A stretch of DNA of 36,455 nucleotides. Origin: Methanosarcinales archaeon. Its GTDB lineage: Archaea > Halobacteriota > Methanosarcinia > Methanosarcinales > EX4572-44. The stretch lies in assembly GCA_004212095.1 (NCBI GenBank), contig RXIJ01000040.1, positions 1-36,455 on the forward strand. The letters are read 5' to 3'. The stretch's first letter is position 1. Every line of letters begins with the position of its first letter. Both the position numbers and the translations under genes were made by a program. Positions 9,022-22,558 of the stretch are shown here, one piece after another. The notes under the pieces are model-generated. The model ran no database searches. It was not told the origin of the DNA and was given only the letters and a program-made list of their open reading frames with translations.

Positions 9022-11088
9022 TTACTCACCTCGATTACTTCGTAATCGAGAGTTTATTGACTCTGTAAAGCGCAAGCTTTGCAATTTGCTTAGCTTCTGT
9101 ACCGCCTCAATAAACAGTGCAGAGCTCCATGCAAGTGGTATTGCCCACGCAGGATTGCCTGTGTGTTTGTTGATCTGCTCTGGCAGTAGTTTCGTGTTGG
9201 TAGTGCTGTTTATCACCATATCGAAATAAGGACGTGTGTTGTTTAACCATTGTTCCCCCATTTTTTCGTCTTTTTGCATGTAGTATTCAGCTATTCTTAG
9301 CTGTGCGTTTATCAGCCACAGTGTTGTTACTGTCCATGGATTTCCGCCTCTGTATTTGTCGTTTTCGTATCGTTTTATACCTTTTTTGCCGTTTACCACG
9401 CAGTTGAGTCTTTTTTCGATGGTGTTTAACATCTGAATTATTTTTTCTCGTTCATCACTACTGGTAATGTCAAGCATGTTGAATGGCGTGAAAGTGCCGA
9501 TAACGCTTGCATCGATTACAGGATATATTTCATTGTTTATTATGGCTTTAGCAAAGCATCCCGTTTCTGGTATCCAGAGCATTTTCATTGTTTTTTGTTT
9601 AATCCATTTCGCACGCGTTTCGTATTCTGTAGCGCAGGCACTTTTCGACTGTGCCCGCGCGAGTTTTGAAACTTCCAAGAGTGCTGCATAGATTGCTGCA
9701 CTGGTATACGTGAAAGATCCGTGGTACGTTTCCCACAGGTCAGTGCATGGATCATGCAGTTCTTTTTGTGTTCGTTTCATAAGATATTTTGAGCCGCGAT
9801 CAATTGTCTGCCAGTAATAATCAATGTACTGCTGCCTTTCCTCCTCTAACAGCGATTGTCCATACTTTGCCATCATGTAAACGGTTGATGCGGTTTCATC
9901 TATTTGTGTCGAGTAATCAAAGTTTCCCCACGATGGTGCAAGGCTTCCGTTGAGCCAGTATCGCTGAAACCACGAGCCGTCTTTCAGTTGTGTGTGTTTG
10001 CACCACCTGATAAATCGCGGCAGGTACTCGGTGTATCCTGCATTATGAAGTGATTGCATTACTTCAACCGCGTCCCGATTCCAGCAGAAACCGTAGCCTC
10101 CACATTCTTCATACGCGTGGTCGAACTCTGGCGCTGCTACTACTGATCCAAGTTTTTCATCAGAGAGAAGCCGCAGCACCTGAAGACTTCGATAGTAGTA
10201 GCTGTTTAACCTGCCTGGAACATTTATTTCTTTTCCGCGTAGAAGCCAGGCATTCCACTCTTCGTGTGTTTTTGTGATGAAGCTTGCAAACGGGATGCTT
10301 TTTATTTGTTCTTTCAAATCGTAGAGCTCTTCCCGGTTCTTTGCAAAGATTACGTATTGTGTAATCTCTTTTGTTGTCAGTGGAAAGCCTGCTGCTATAT
10401 TCACATTTCCAATGTCTTCTTTATTTTTTTGAAGTTGTCCATGTTCAACGCCCCACTTAGCACTTGTCCACCATGCAGTACCAAGAGCTTTACCGACCTG
10501 CCAGTCATTAAACGCGGGAGTTGTTGTTATGCCTACGTGGTGGTTCTGCCAGTATTGTGAAAGCATATCCTCTCTCTCATCGTAAAATCCTGAATTTTTT
10601 TCTTTTTTCTCACCCATGTCAAAGTCAAAATACGTGTAAAAGGTGCCTTCAAGTTCATTGTTATTTATTTTAAGATGTCGTATCAAAACCGGGTAATCGG
10701 GTGGCACAACGTCTGTTATTGATACACTAATTCCACTGGAGTGTTTTAGCTCTGTTTTAAGTATCCCGCTGTTGTCCGGATAGTATTGTTTTGACTGCCA
10801 GTTAATGGAATTTAACCAGTGAATGCTTCCATTGGTGTTGACTCCAAAGAGCGCTTCTGTCACCTGTTGTGCATAATCCTTTCCTGGATAATACATGCCA
10901 AATATTTCGCCTTTCATCCCAAGCGTTACAAGCAGCTGCTGGTTTCCTATAATAGAGTTTGGCTGTTTTATAACCAATGTTTTTTCCTTCCTTCTGGTTG
11001 TTATAAACTGTATCTGTTTTTTTATAACTTTCCCTTCACAGCTCTGTGTCCACTGTGTCTTCTCTGGTTTGTTCCATAAAAGTTCCAA
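9022..11088 (-). CDS. GH15-family glucoamylase/glucodextranase-like protein
   Basis: CGGYGFCWNRDAVEVMQSLHNAGY, GSWFQRYWLNGSLAPSWGNFDYSTQIDETAS typical of GH15. Confidence 0.9.
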   Translation of the reverse strand: MELLWNKPEKTQWTQSCEGKVIKKQIQFITTRRKEKTLVIKQPNSIIGNQQLLVTLGMKGEIFGMYYPGKDYAQQVTEALFGVNTNGSIHWLNSINWQSKQYYPDNSGILKTELKHSSGISVSITDVVPPDYPVLIRHLKINNNELEGTFYTYFDFDMGEKKEKNSGFYDEREDMLSQYWQNHHVGITTTPAFNDWQVGKALGTAWWTSAKWGVEHGQLQKNKEDIGNVNIAAGFPLTTKEITQYVIFAKNREELYDLKEQIKSIPFASFITKTHEEWNAWLLRGKEINVPGRLNSYYYRSLQVLRLLSDEKLGSVVAAPEFDHAYEECGGYGFCWNRDAVEVMQSLHNAGYTEYLPRFIRWCKHTQLKDGSWFQRYWLNGSLAPSWGNFDYSTQIDETASTVYMMAKYGQSLLEEERQQYIDYYWQTIDRGSKYLMKRTQKELHDPCTDLWETYHGSFTYTSAAIYAALLEVSKLARAQSKSACATEYETRAKWIKQKTMKMLWIPETGCFAKAIINNEIYPVIDASVIGTFTPFNMLDITSSDEREKIIQMLNTIEKRLNCVVNGKKGIKRYENDKYRGGNPWTVTTLWLINAQLRIAEYYMQKDEKMGEQWLNNTRPYFDMVINSTTNTKLLPEQINKHTGNPAWAIPLAWSSALFIEAVQKLSKLQSLRFTESINSRLRSNRGE
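9030..9050 (-). repeat. Hairpin CTCGATTAC-GAA-GTAATCGAG (minus strand), copy 1
   Basis: 9-bp perfect stem with triloop; lies in the last codons of the GH15 gene. Confidence 0.85.
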
Positions 11089-11387
11089 ACTTTTTTTGCA
11101 ACAGGCAGGATTGTGAATTTGCAGTCTTCAGCACCCGCATTTTTGCATTTTATTTCCTGCACATGTATGGCTTGATCGAGTACTTCTGTGAAAAACCCTG
11201 CAAAATAACCGCTTAAACATCCGCATTGAGCATGTTCTGTTGAATGCTTTATTTCTGCTAAAAAGGAAACTTTTACAGAAATAATTCCTTTACACGAATC
11301 AAAATTAAAATCAATGCCTATCACCCCCCATCCAGGAACCTGCCGAATTTCGTTTGAAATTACTTTGAGTTTGTTTACCATAGTCAT
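11022..11387 (-). CDS. V4R (4-vinyl reductase) domain protein
   Basis: CGCLSGYFAGFFTEVLDQAIHVQEIKCKNAGAEDCKFTI matches the V4R pattern. Confidence 0.75.
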   Translation of the reverse strand: MTMVNKLKVISNEIRQVPGWGVIGIDFNFDSCKGIISVKVSFLAEIKHSTEHAQCGCLSGYFAGFFTEVLDQAIHVQEIKCKNAGAEDCKFTILPVAKKVWNFYGTNQRRHSGHRAVKGKL

Positions 11388-11477
11388 TTTTTCACCTTAA
11401 GTATTCATTTTACAACTTAGATATATGGTTTGTTTCGTCATCTCATCAATTTTCGATAACATCAGGCTCAAGGGAAG

Positions 11478-11496
11478 TTTTTTGCGAAGCAAAAAG
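11478..11496. repeat. Hairpin TTTTTTGC-GAA-GCAAAAAG
   Basis: 7 bp plus a wobble pair, with a C-GAA-G triloop. Confidence 0.7.
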
Positions 11497-11658
11497 TTGG
11501 GAGAATGAATCCGCGAGGCGGGTGATTCTTTTAAGCCCTGTTATACGTGTTTTATCGAAGAGAAAACCAAGGTTCAGTGCAACGTTCCGTAGCGAAGCAG
11601 AGGAAAACCGCAGAGTTAAATTTTCACTATATCAATTCGACCACAGGGAGTCTATATT

Positions 11659-11862
11659 TTAGTTATTTTTAATATCTTTAATTGCTTTATCACATTCATA
11701 AATCAGGAAGCTCATAAAAAACGATGTGCATGCTGGGCACGTCCTGTTTTTCAGGGCTTTATACATATAATGCTTCTTCTTTTTTTTATCCTCGATGATA
11801 TCAAGCTCACGAAATATGGCAGATTGTTGGTCGTAATAATGATGAAATATGCCTAACGACAT
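11659..11862 (-). CDS. Hypothetical small protein with CPxC motif
   Basis: ORF with NRTCPACTSFF; no family recognised. Confidence 0.3.
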   Translation of the reverse strand: MSLGIFHHYYDQQSAIFRELDIIEDKKKKKHYMYKALKNRTCPACTSFFMSFLIYECDKAIKDIKNN

Positions 11863-12191
11863 GGGGCGTATGTTGGTGAAAAACGGCCTGATGTAGCTGA
11901 TTTTCTACTACAATGTCATAAAAAATTAGCGATTAAGTGTGAGAAATGTGGAGTTAAAGCTAATTTGACAACCTCTATGAGGGCAGTTTCTTCTAAGCAC
12001 AATACTTATATACTGTACTGTACATTCATAGTAATTCCCTGAATGTTTCTATTCAGGTTTGTCGTAGTTGTTGATGTCAGCCTTTGATTATTGACTTTTG
12101 TCAGTTATGTGATTGGCTGTTTTCTATGCTGCGGTATATGTTTTAATTTAATGGAGACAGGAAATATGGTATTTTTTGTCTGACGTTTGTT

Positions 12192-12219
12192 GTGGCAGTT
12201 CGGTTTATTTCAGTTCAAT
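12192..12219 (+). other. 5' arm of pre-16S processing stem (bulge-helix-bulge)
   Basis: GUGGCAGUU-CGGU-UUA-UUUCAGUUCAAU pairs with 13751-13778. Confidence 0.85.
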
Positions 12220-12266
12220 GGAATAAATTGAATTATATCTTTTGATGTGTGCGTTTTTCTTTTCCA

Positions 12267-13744
<1,478 letters not shown>

Positions 13745-13750
13745 AACGTA

Positions 13751-13778
13751 ATTGAACTGGATGCCGAAAAACTGCTAC
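13751..13778 (+). other. 3' arm of pre-16S processing stem (bulge-helix-bulge)
   Basis: AUUGAACUGGAU-GCCG-AAA-AACUGCUAC complementary to 12192-12219. Confidence 0.85.
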
Positions 13779-13831
13779 AACAATACTATTTATAGTGGTT
13801 CTCGTAGGGACTTTGCGAATCTACTTAAAAG

Positions 13832-13905
13832 GGGCTCGTAGATCAGATTGGAAGATCGCTGCCTTTGCAAGGCAGAGGCCCTGGGTTCAAGTCCCAGCGA
13901 GTCCA
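13832..13905 (+). tRNA. tRNA-Ala (anticodon TGC)
   Basis: Cloverleaf with CTGCC-TTTGCAA-GGCAG anticodon arm, G3-U70 wobble, no encoded CCA. Confidence 0.97.
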
Positions 13906-14013
13906 TTTGCCAGTGCACCTGTACAGTTGTATGATTGTATGGGGAAGGGCTGAAAATCAATCATTTTCCTCTTCTTTGAGGAAATGTGCGATTTTATGAT
14001 GCTATGTATATGT

Positions 14014-14044
14014 GTGATTCTTTGGACGCTTACTGGATGTAAGT
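14014..14044 (+). other. 5' arm of pre-23S processing stem
   Basis: GTGATTCTTTGGACGCTTACTGGATGTAAGT pairs with 17021-17051. Confidence 0.75.
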
Positions 14045-14071
14045 GAAATAATTGCTGTATCTGGTATAATT

Positions 14072-16995
<2,924 letters not shown>

Positions 16996-17020
16996 TATAT
17001 CCTTGCTACAGCTTTATGAA

Positions 17021-17051
17021 ACTTGCATCCAGGCGATATCCATTGAATCAC
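17021..17051 (+). other. 3' arm of pre-23S processing stem
   Basis: ACTTGCATCCAGGCGATATCCATTGAATCAC complementary to 14014-14044. Confidence 0.75.
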
Positions 17052-17082
17052 TAATATATATATAGCGTAACCTTTATTGATA

Positions 17083-17206
17083 TGGTATGGCGGCCATAGC
17101 GGTCTGGAAACTCCTGTACCCATCCCGAACACAGAAGATAAGCAGGTCCACGTTCTGTACTGTACTGAGGCGCGCGAGCCCTTGGAAACTATAGATCGCT
17201 GCCAGC
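17083..17206 (+). rRNA. 5S ribosomal RNA
   Basis: GGCGGCCATAGCGG...CCCATCCCGAACACAGAAGATAAGC...GCGCGAGCCC. Confidence 0.95.
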
Positions 17207-17288
17207 CAAATCAATTTCTTCTTTTGTTTGCATCATTGCAAAGTTTGAAGTAATATATCTAAATGTAATACGTAATGAGGTTCTTCCG

Positions 17289-17507
17289 GTGTTTCCTAAT
17301 AAAAAAATACAATCGTTGGTTGGCTCCAAGATTCAAGTAGAAATGAAAGGCAACAATCATATTCTTGAAGGTATTCTCTCAAGTGCTGATGAGTACCTGA
17401 ACATACATCTTATTGATACTGTTGAAGTTGAGGATGAAAAAAGGATAAAATCTCTTGGATCTGTGGTTTTACGAGGCAATAATATTATTTTAGTAAATCC
17501 TTTATAA
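17289..17507 (+). CDS. Archaeal Sm-like (LSm) protein
   Basis: Sm1/Sm2 pattern: GSKIQVEMKGNNHILEGILSSADEYLNIHLIDT...LGSVVLRGNNIILVNP; GTG start. Confidence 0.92.
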   Translation: MFPNKKIQSLVGSKIQVEMKGNNHILEGILSSADEYLNIHLIDTVEVEDEKRIKSLGSVVLRGNNIILVNPL

Positions 17508-17897
17508 ATGAGCTCGATCATGAACAAGGATACACTCCTTGATGTTGTAAAGACGCGAAAAGACGGCATCCTGCAGAATGAACTGTGGAAAGTAGTTGGT
17601 ATAGACAGTCCCAAGTGTTCACGACTGGTTAAGCGATTGCTTAAAAAAAACCTGATCACACGAGAGAAGGTGATAGCAAAAGGTTCCCGAACATTTTTAA
17701 TCCGGTCGGTCGAAGAAGGGATGCTTGGAACCGTGAAAAAGGAGAGCCTAATATATTTGATTGCCAATGGACATTTTAGTCCATGCACGGGCTGCAGGCT
17801 TGAATGTGAGCCCAAATATTGCAAATATCTTACTGACTGGATAGATAATTTACTTGCAGAAGAGATAAAAAATAAAAAACTTGAGGTTTGTTTGTGA
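17508..17897 (+). CDS. Winged-HTH transcriptional regulator with C-terminal four-Cys cluster
   Basis: MarR/Lrp-like HTH ([23 protein letters not shown]) then [13 protein letters not shown]. Confidence 0.75.
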   Translation: MSSIMNKDTLLDVVKTRKDGILQNELWKVVGIDSPKCSRLVKRLLKKNLITREKVIAKGSRTFLIRSVEEGMLGTVKKESLIYLIANGHFSPCTGCRLECEPKYCKYLTDWIDNLLAEEIKNKKLEVCL

Positions 17898-17898
17898 T

Positions 17899-19077
17899 AT
17901 GAGGAAAGTTGTACTTGCTTATTCAGGTGGTCTTGACACGTCGGTGTGTGTGCCAATACTTAGAGAGCGATATGGCTATGATTATATAATAACAGTTGTT
18001 GTTGATGTTGGGCAGCCAGAAAGCGATATCGATTCCGCGGTAGCACGTGCACAGATGATCAGTGATAAGCACATCACCATTGATGCAAAAGAGGAATTTG
18101 TCGAAGATTATGTTTTCCCATTGATCAAGGCTAATGGAAATTATGAAGGCTATGTGATGGGTACAGCCATTGCCCGCCCATTGATTGCAAAAAAAATTGT
18201 GGAAGTTGCAGATAAAGAGGGTGCGCAGGCATTAGCTCATGGGTGCACAGGTAAAGGCAACGACCAGTTACGTTTTGAAGCAGTGTTTCGCTCTACTTCT
18301 TATGATGTAATCGCACCAGTGCGGGAACTTGAATTGACCAGAGAATGGGAAATTGACTATGCAGCGAAAAAAGATATTCCTATAACCGTATCAACGAAAA
18401 AGCCATGGAGTGTAGATGAAAACCTGTGGAGCCGCAGCATTGAAGGTGGTCTTCTAGAAGAACCGTCTTATGCGGTTCCTGAAGAGATATACACATGGAC
18501 CGTATCACCATTAAAAGCCCCTGATGAGCCTGAAACCGTAGAAATTGAATTTGATCATGGCGTGCCAGCTGGTGTAAACGGAAAAAGATTTGGCAGCCTC
18601 TCTCTTGTTGAACACTTGAATGTTATTGGGGGACAGCATGGTGTGGGCAGGACTGATATGATAGAGGATCGAGTGCTTGGTTTAAAAGCGCGAGAAAACT
18701 ATGAACATCCTGCAGCAACCATTTTGCTTACGGCACATGCTGATCTTGAAAAACTCGTGCTTACTCGGGCAGAACTGCAATTCAAGAAAACAGTTGATGA
18801 AACGTTAAGTGAACTTGCATACATGGGCTTGATGGACGAACCGTTGTATCTCGACCTTAATGCGTTCATAGACAAAACACAGGAGAGGGTGACAGGTACG
18901 GTAAGCTTGCGACTTTACAAGGGAAGTGCTGTTCCGATTGCACGCTCATCATCGTATGCATTGTATTCCAAAGAGCTTGCATCCTTTGACAGCACCACGC
19001 TAAACCAGAAGGACGCAGAAGGTTTTGCCATATATCATGGCTTTCAGGCACGTCTATATAAAAAAGTAATGAGCTAA
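17899..19077 (+). CDS. argG: Argininosuccinate synthase
   Basis: [55 protein letters not shown] 17899 is the likelier start. Confidence 0.97.
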   Translation: MRKVVLAYSGGLDTSVCVPILRERYGYDYIITVVVDVGQPESDIDSAVARAQMISDKHITIDAKEEFVEDYVFPLIKANGNYEGYVMGTAIARPLIAKKIVEVADKEGAQALAHGCTGKGNDQLRFEAVFRSTSYDVIAPVRELELTREWEIDYAAKKDIPITVSTKKPWSVDENLWSRSIEGGLLEEPSYAVPEEIYTWTVSPLKAPDEPETVEIEFDHGVPAGVNGKRFGSLSLVEHLNVIGGQHGVGRTDMIEDRVLGLKARENYEHPAATILLTAHADLEKLVLTRAELQFKKTVDETLSELAYMGLMDEPLYLDLNAFIDKTQERVTGTVSLRLYKGSAVPIARSSSYALYSKELASFDSTTLNQKDAEGFAIYHGFQARLYKKVMS

Positions 19078-19091
19078 AAGGCGATCTTCTG

Positions 19092-19580
19092 ATGCTGATT
19101 GGAATAATGTCTGACTCTCATGACAACCTTCATGCACTTAAAGCTGCTATTCAATTCTTTAACGACAAAAAAGTTGAGCTCGTGCTCCATGCTGGCGATC
19201 TGGTATCGCCTTTCATGATTGACGCATTATCCAGACTAAACTGTACGTTCAAGATGTGTTTTGGCAATAATGATGGCGATAAAATAAACATTAACAGGTT
19301 AGTTTATAGAATAGGTGGCAGTGTTGGCAATTTTATTGAGACCGTTTGCGATAATAGAAAAATTGGGATGTTACACGGCACAAACAAAGCCGTTGTCGAG
19401 GCACTGGTAAAAAGTGGAAACTTTGACATTATGATAAGCGGGCACACCCATATACCAGTGATCAATCATGGCTCAACACTGTATATCAATCCGGGTGAGG
19501 TATCTGGTATGCTGACAGGTAATAAAACAGTAGCATTATTGGAACTAGATAAACTTCAAGCAGAGATTATCGTTTTATAG
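19092..19580 (+). CDS. YfcE/MJ0936-type metallophosphoesterase
   Basis: GIMSDSHDN, HAGDLVSPF, FGNNDGD, LHGTN, SGHTHIP. Confidence 0.93.
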   Translation: MLIGIMSDSHDNLHALKAAIQFFNDKKVELVLHAGDLVSPFMIDALSRLNCTFKMCFGNNDGDKININRLVYRIGGSVGNFIETVCDNRKIGMLHGTNKAVVEALVKSGNFDIMISGHTHIPVINHGSTLYINPGEVSGMLTGNKTVALLELDKLQAEIIVL

Positions 19581-19581
19581 A

Positions 19582-19770
19582 TGCAAGCCTACAAAGCTGC
19601 GCTTTGCAGAGACAAACAGTAACTGTATACAACGCAAGCATTAAGCACTGCAAAGCTGCGTTCTGCAGAGATAACTTCAACTCTCGATTGTGCAAGCTTG
19701 CACAAATTCGTTCTACAGAAAACTGGTAACTCTCGACTACGAAGTAGTCGAGGTGCAAGCAATCGAGATT
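19582..19770. repeat. Intergenic cluster of hairpin modules and palindromes
   Basis: CAAAGCTGCGCTTTGCAGAGA, CAAAGCTGCGTTCTGCAGAGATAAC, palindrome TTGTGCAAGCTTGCACAA (19688-19705), hairpin CTCGACTAC-GAA-GTAGTCGAG (19732-19752). Confidence 0.75.
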
Positions 19771-19798
19771 TGAAAAACGAATGAGGTGTTGATATTTA

Positions 19799-21004
19799 AT
19801 GAAAAAAATACATGTTACAGACGCAAACACACTCAAAGATAAAACTGTTGTTCTGGCTGTTACTGGAAGTATTGCTGCGGTGCGTTGTGTAGAGCTTGCA
19901 CACAGTCTCATACGGAAAGGTGCAAAGGTAATTCCTGTAATGAGTGATGCTGCCACACGCATACTTCATCCCAACGCTATGCATTATGCAACAGGGAACC
20001 GGGTAATTACAGAGATTACAGGTGAGGTAGAGCATGTGGTGTGGTGTGGTGCAGATGGCGACTCTGACCTGCTTTTAATTGCACCAGCTACCGCGAATAC
20101 GATTAGCAAGATAGCGTGTGGTATCGATGACACAGCAGTTACAACCTTTGCAACTACTGCCATTGGTTCCGGAAAGCCAGTAGCAGTTGCCCCAGCCATG
20201 CACGAGGCGATGTATAACCATCCAGCAGTTGTTGATAACATCCAAAGACTTAAACGAATGGGTGTGACTTTTGTTGAATCGGTATTTGAAGAGGGCAAAG
20301 CAAAAATTGCACAGAACGAAGACATCATTCTTGAAATTGGACGTATTCTTGGCTCACACTCTCTTGATGGAAAAAACATACTGATCACAAGTGGCGCTAC
20401 AAGTGAACGCATTGATCCGATACGGATTATTACCAGCCGTGCTTCAGGTCGCACTGGTGTTGTGTTAGCTCTTGAAGCTTACAGACGTGGCGCGAGGATG
20501 GTCACAATAGTGCACTCTAAAAAACAGGGTCTTCATGCCATAAGAGAAATCATTGTTGAATCTGCAAAAGAAATGACGGATGCAGTGCTCAAGGAAGCCG
20601 CAAATACTGATGTGTTAATCAGTGCTGCTGCAATATCTGACTTTACCGTGGATAGGGCAGCGCAGACGAAGATAGATTCAAGTTCGGCCCGTACCATCGT
20701 GTTAAAACCTGTAGTAAAATTATTAAGCAAAGTCACAAGAGAATATCCACGTCTTCATGTCATTGGTTTCAAGGCTGAGACAAACATCTCAACAGAAGAG
20801 TTGATCACGCGGGCATGGAAATTAATGGACAAATATAAGCTTGCGGCAGTCGTAGCCAATGATGTAGGAAGTGGTGGCATCGGAGAAGAAACAAACCGTA
20901 TTCATATTATACAGAAGAACAATGGAATTATAGCAGTAGAAGGAAGAAAAGACAAGCTTGCAAAGCGCATCATTGATGTAATAGAAGGAGTAGTGCGACA
21001 ATAG
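19799..21004 (+). CDS. coaBC: Bifunctional phosphopantothenoylcysteine decarboxylase / phosphopantothenate-cysteine ligase
   Basis: Flavoprotein VLAVTGSIAAVRCVELAHSLIRKGA; APAMHEAMYNHPAV; CoaB TSGATSERIDPIRIITSRASGRTG. Confidence 0.96.
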   Translation: MKKIHVTDANTLKDKTVVLAVTGSIAAVRCVELAHSLIRKGAKVIPVMSDAATRILHPNAMHYATGNRVITEITGEVEHVVWCGADGDSDLLLIAPATANTISKIACGIDDTAVTTFATTAIGSGKPVAVAPAMHEAMYNHPAVVDNIQRLKRMGVTFVESVFEEGKAKIAQNEDIILEIGRILGSHSLDGKNILITSGATSERIDPIRIITSRASGRTGVVLALEAYRRGARMVTIVHSKKQGLHAIREIIVESAKEMTDAVLKEAANTDVLISAAAISDFTVDRAAQTKIDSSSARTIVLKPVVKLLSKVTREYPRLHVIGFKAETNISTEELITRAWKLMDKYKLAAVVANDVGSGGIGEETNRIHIIQKNNGIIAVEGRKDKLAKRIIDVIEGVVRQ

Positions 21005-21023
21005 CTTTACTGCCTTTAAGTTT

Positions 21024-21860
21024 ATGAAAAAAATAACAGCTTTTGCACCAGCACACATAAGCGGGTTTTTCATACCCAAGATAACAAAAAAACCAGAAGA
21101 AAGCGGTTCATTTGGGGCAGGTGTATGTTTGAGTGAGGGAATTATTGCAGAAGCAAGCTTTTCAGACACCACCCGCATACTCTTGAATAATAAGCCTTTC
21201 GAGTGCAGCCCACTGGTTGATGCCATACACACGCTTACAGATGCACCCCTGGAAATCAAACTCAACTCTACTGTGCCTTTTGGAGCAGGATTTGGAGCAA
21301 GTGGAGCAAGTACCCTCACATCGGTGGTAGCAGTAAACCAGCTACAGGACACTAACCTCACGAGAAATCAACTTGCCCAAATTGCCCATACCGCAGAAGT
21401 AATAAACCGGACAGGACTTGGAGATGTGCCAGCGCAGATAACCGGTGGGATAGTAATACGATTGAAAGAGGGCGTTCCACCATATAATAAAATAGACAAA
21501 ATATTAACACCTTTGATTTCTATTTCGTGGGTAAGCTTCAAAAACATATCAACAAAAGAGATACTCGAAGACGACACACTTCAAAAACAGATAGCCATAA
21601 GTGGGGAAAACGCTTTAAAAAATCTTATCCTCAAACCAACGGTTGAAAACTTCATGATACAATCCAACAAATTCACAAGCGAGGTCAACCTTGCAAGCAG
21701 CCACGTGCTTGATGCAATAGAAGCAGCAAGAGCAAAGGGATACATAGCAGCACAGGCAATGCTTGGAGACACAGCCTTTGCTATTGGAAAAAACGTGTTT
21801 AACGAATATGAACACGCAGGAACAAGCCTGGTAAACCACACAGGAGCAAGACTGGTATAG
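21024..21860 (+). CDS. Pantoate kinase (GHMP family)
   Basis: APAHISGFF N-terminus, PFGAGFGASGASTLT GHMP motif; next to coaBC. Confidence 0.9.
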   Translation: MKKITAFAPAHISGFFIPKITKKPEESGSFGAGVCLSEGIIAEASFSDTTRILLNNKPFECSPLVDAIHTLTDAPLEIKLNSTVPFGAGFGASGASTLTSVVAVNQLQDTNLTRNQLAQIAHTAEVINRTGLGDVPAQITGGIVIRLKEGVPPYNKIDKILTPLISISWVSFKNISTKEILEDDTLQKQIAISGENALKNLILKPTVENFMIQSNKFTSEVNLASSHVLDAIEAARAKGYIAAQAMLGDTAFAIGKNVFNEYEHAGTSLVNHTGARLV

Positions 21861-21990
21861 AACTTCAAACCACGTTCGCAGAAAAGAGTCAGGTACATTC
21901 AAGAGCTTTTTGGACATAATACCGGACTTTATAAAATCATGATCGAATCACTGCCCTGCGACCTATTTTATGTACGGTCTAAATGCCTGC

Positions 21991-22143
21991 ATGCATTTCA
22001 AGCTCAAGACGATCAACAACCGCAAATATTTCTATATCATTAAGAACGAGCTAATAAACGGCAAAGTAGTTCAAACAATCCGGAAATCCATAGGATCGGC
22101 GGACAAAGTTTACCAGTTGCTCACATCGGTTAAACCAACATGA
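21991..22143 (+). pseudogene. N-terminal transposase stub (IS1634-like)
   Basis: MHFKLKTINNRKYFYIIKNELINGKVVQTIRKSIGSADKVYQLLTSVKPT*; no downstream catalytic domain. Confidence 0.5.
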
Positions 22144-22448
22144 ATTGCCTCGTATCCATTAGGATGCTGCCCACACAGTATCTTGGCAAGTACAAGTTCA
22201 TGTCTCGAAAATTCAACAAAAACGATACGGTTCCCTTGTAGATCATTATTTATGAGTTGCCTAAACTCAATCACCCGACACCCACCCAAAACTGATTTCA
22301 GATAGCTTTTTAAAGATGAATGGATATTGTTTAAAGGTTGGTACAGATGAATCGGATTTTGACATCACAGAATACAGAACTGCTTAAAAAACTTGCTTAA
22401 GATGTAGTGAATGATATAACCAGTGATGCAGACGATGCAGATGTTTGA

Positions 22449-22520
22449 GGGCCGGTAGATCAGGGGTAGATCGCTACCTCGGCATGGTAGAGGCCTCGGG
22501 TTCAAATCCCGACCGGTCCA
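22449..22520 (+). tRNA. tRNA-Ala (anticodon GGC) with C33
   Basis: Acceptor GGGCCGG/CCGGTCC with G3-U70; anticodon arm CTACC-TCGGCAT-GGTAG; T-arm CTCGGGTTCAAATCCCGA. Confidence 0.9.
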
Positions 22521-22558
22521 CTTCAAATCCTTGAAATAATCGTCAATGGTGTAATTTA

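Noticed and set aside
11984-12060. Small zinc-ribbon-like peptide and CTGTACTGTAC tandem near the rRNA promoter
   Set aside because: The CTGTACTGTAC similarity with 5S is short enough to be chance, and the peptide has no supported start.
19582-19770. CRISPR array
   Set aside because: Repeats are degenerate, of unequal spacing and hairpin-based; no uniform direct repeat/spacer pattern and no cas genes.
19984-20454. 156-aa minus-strand ORF antisense to coaBC
   Set aside because: Antisense shadow ORF of a well-supported gene; same reasoning applies to most minus-strand ORFs opposite argG, rnz, glyA, folP and others.
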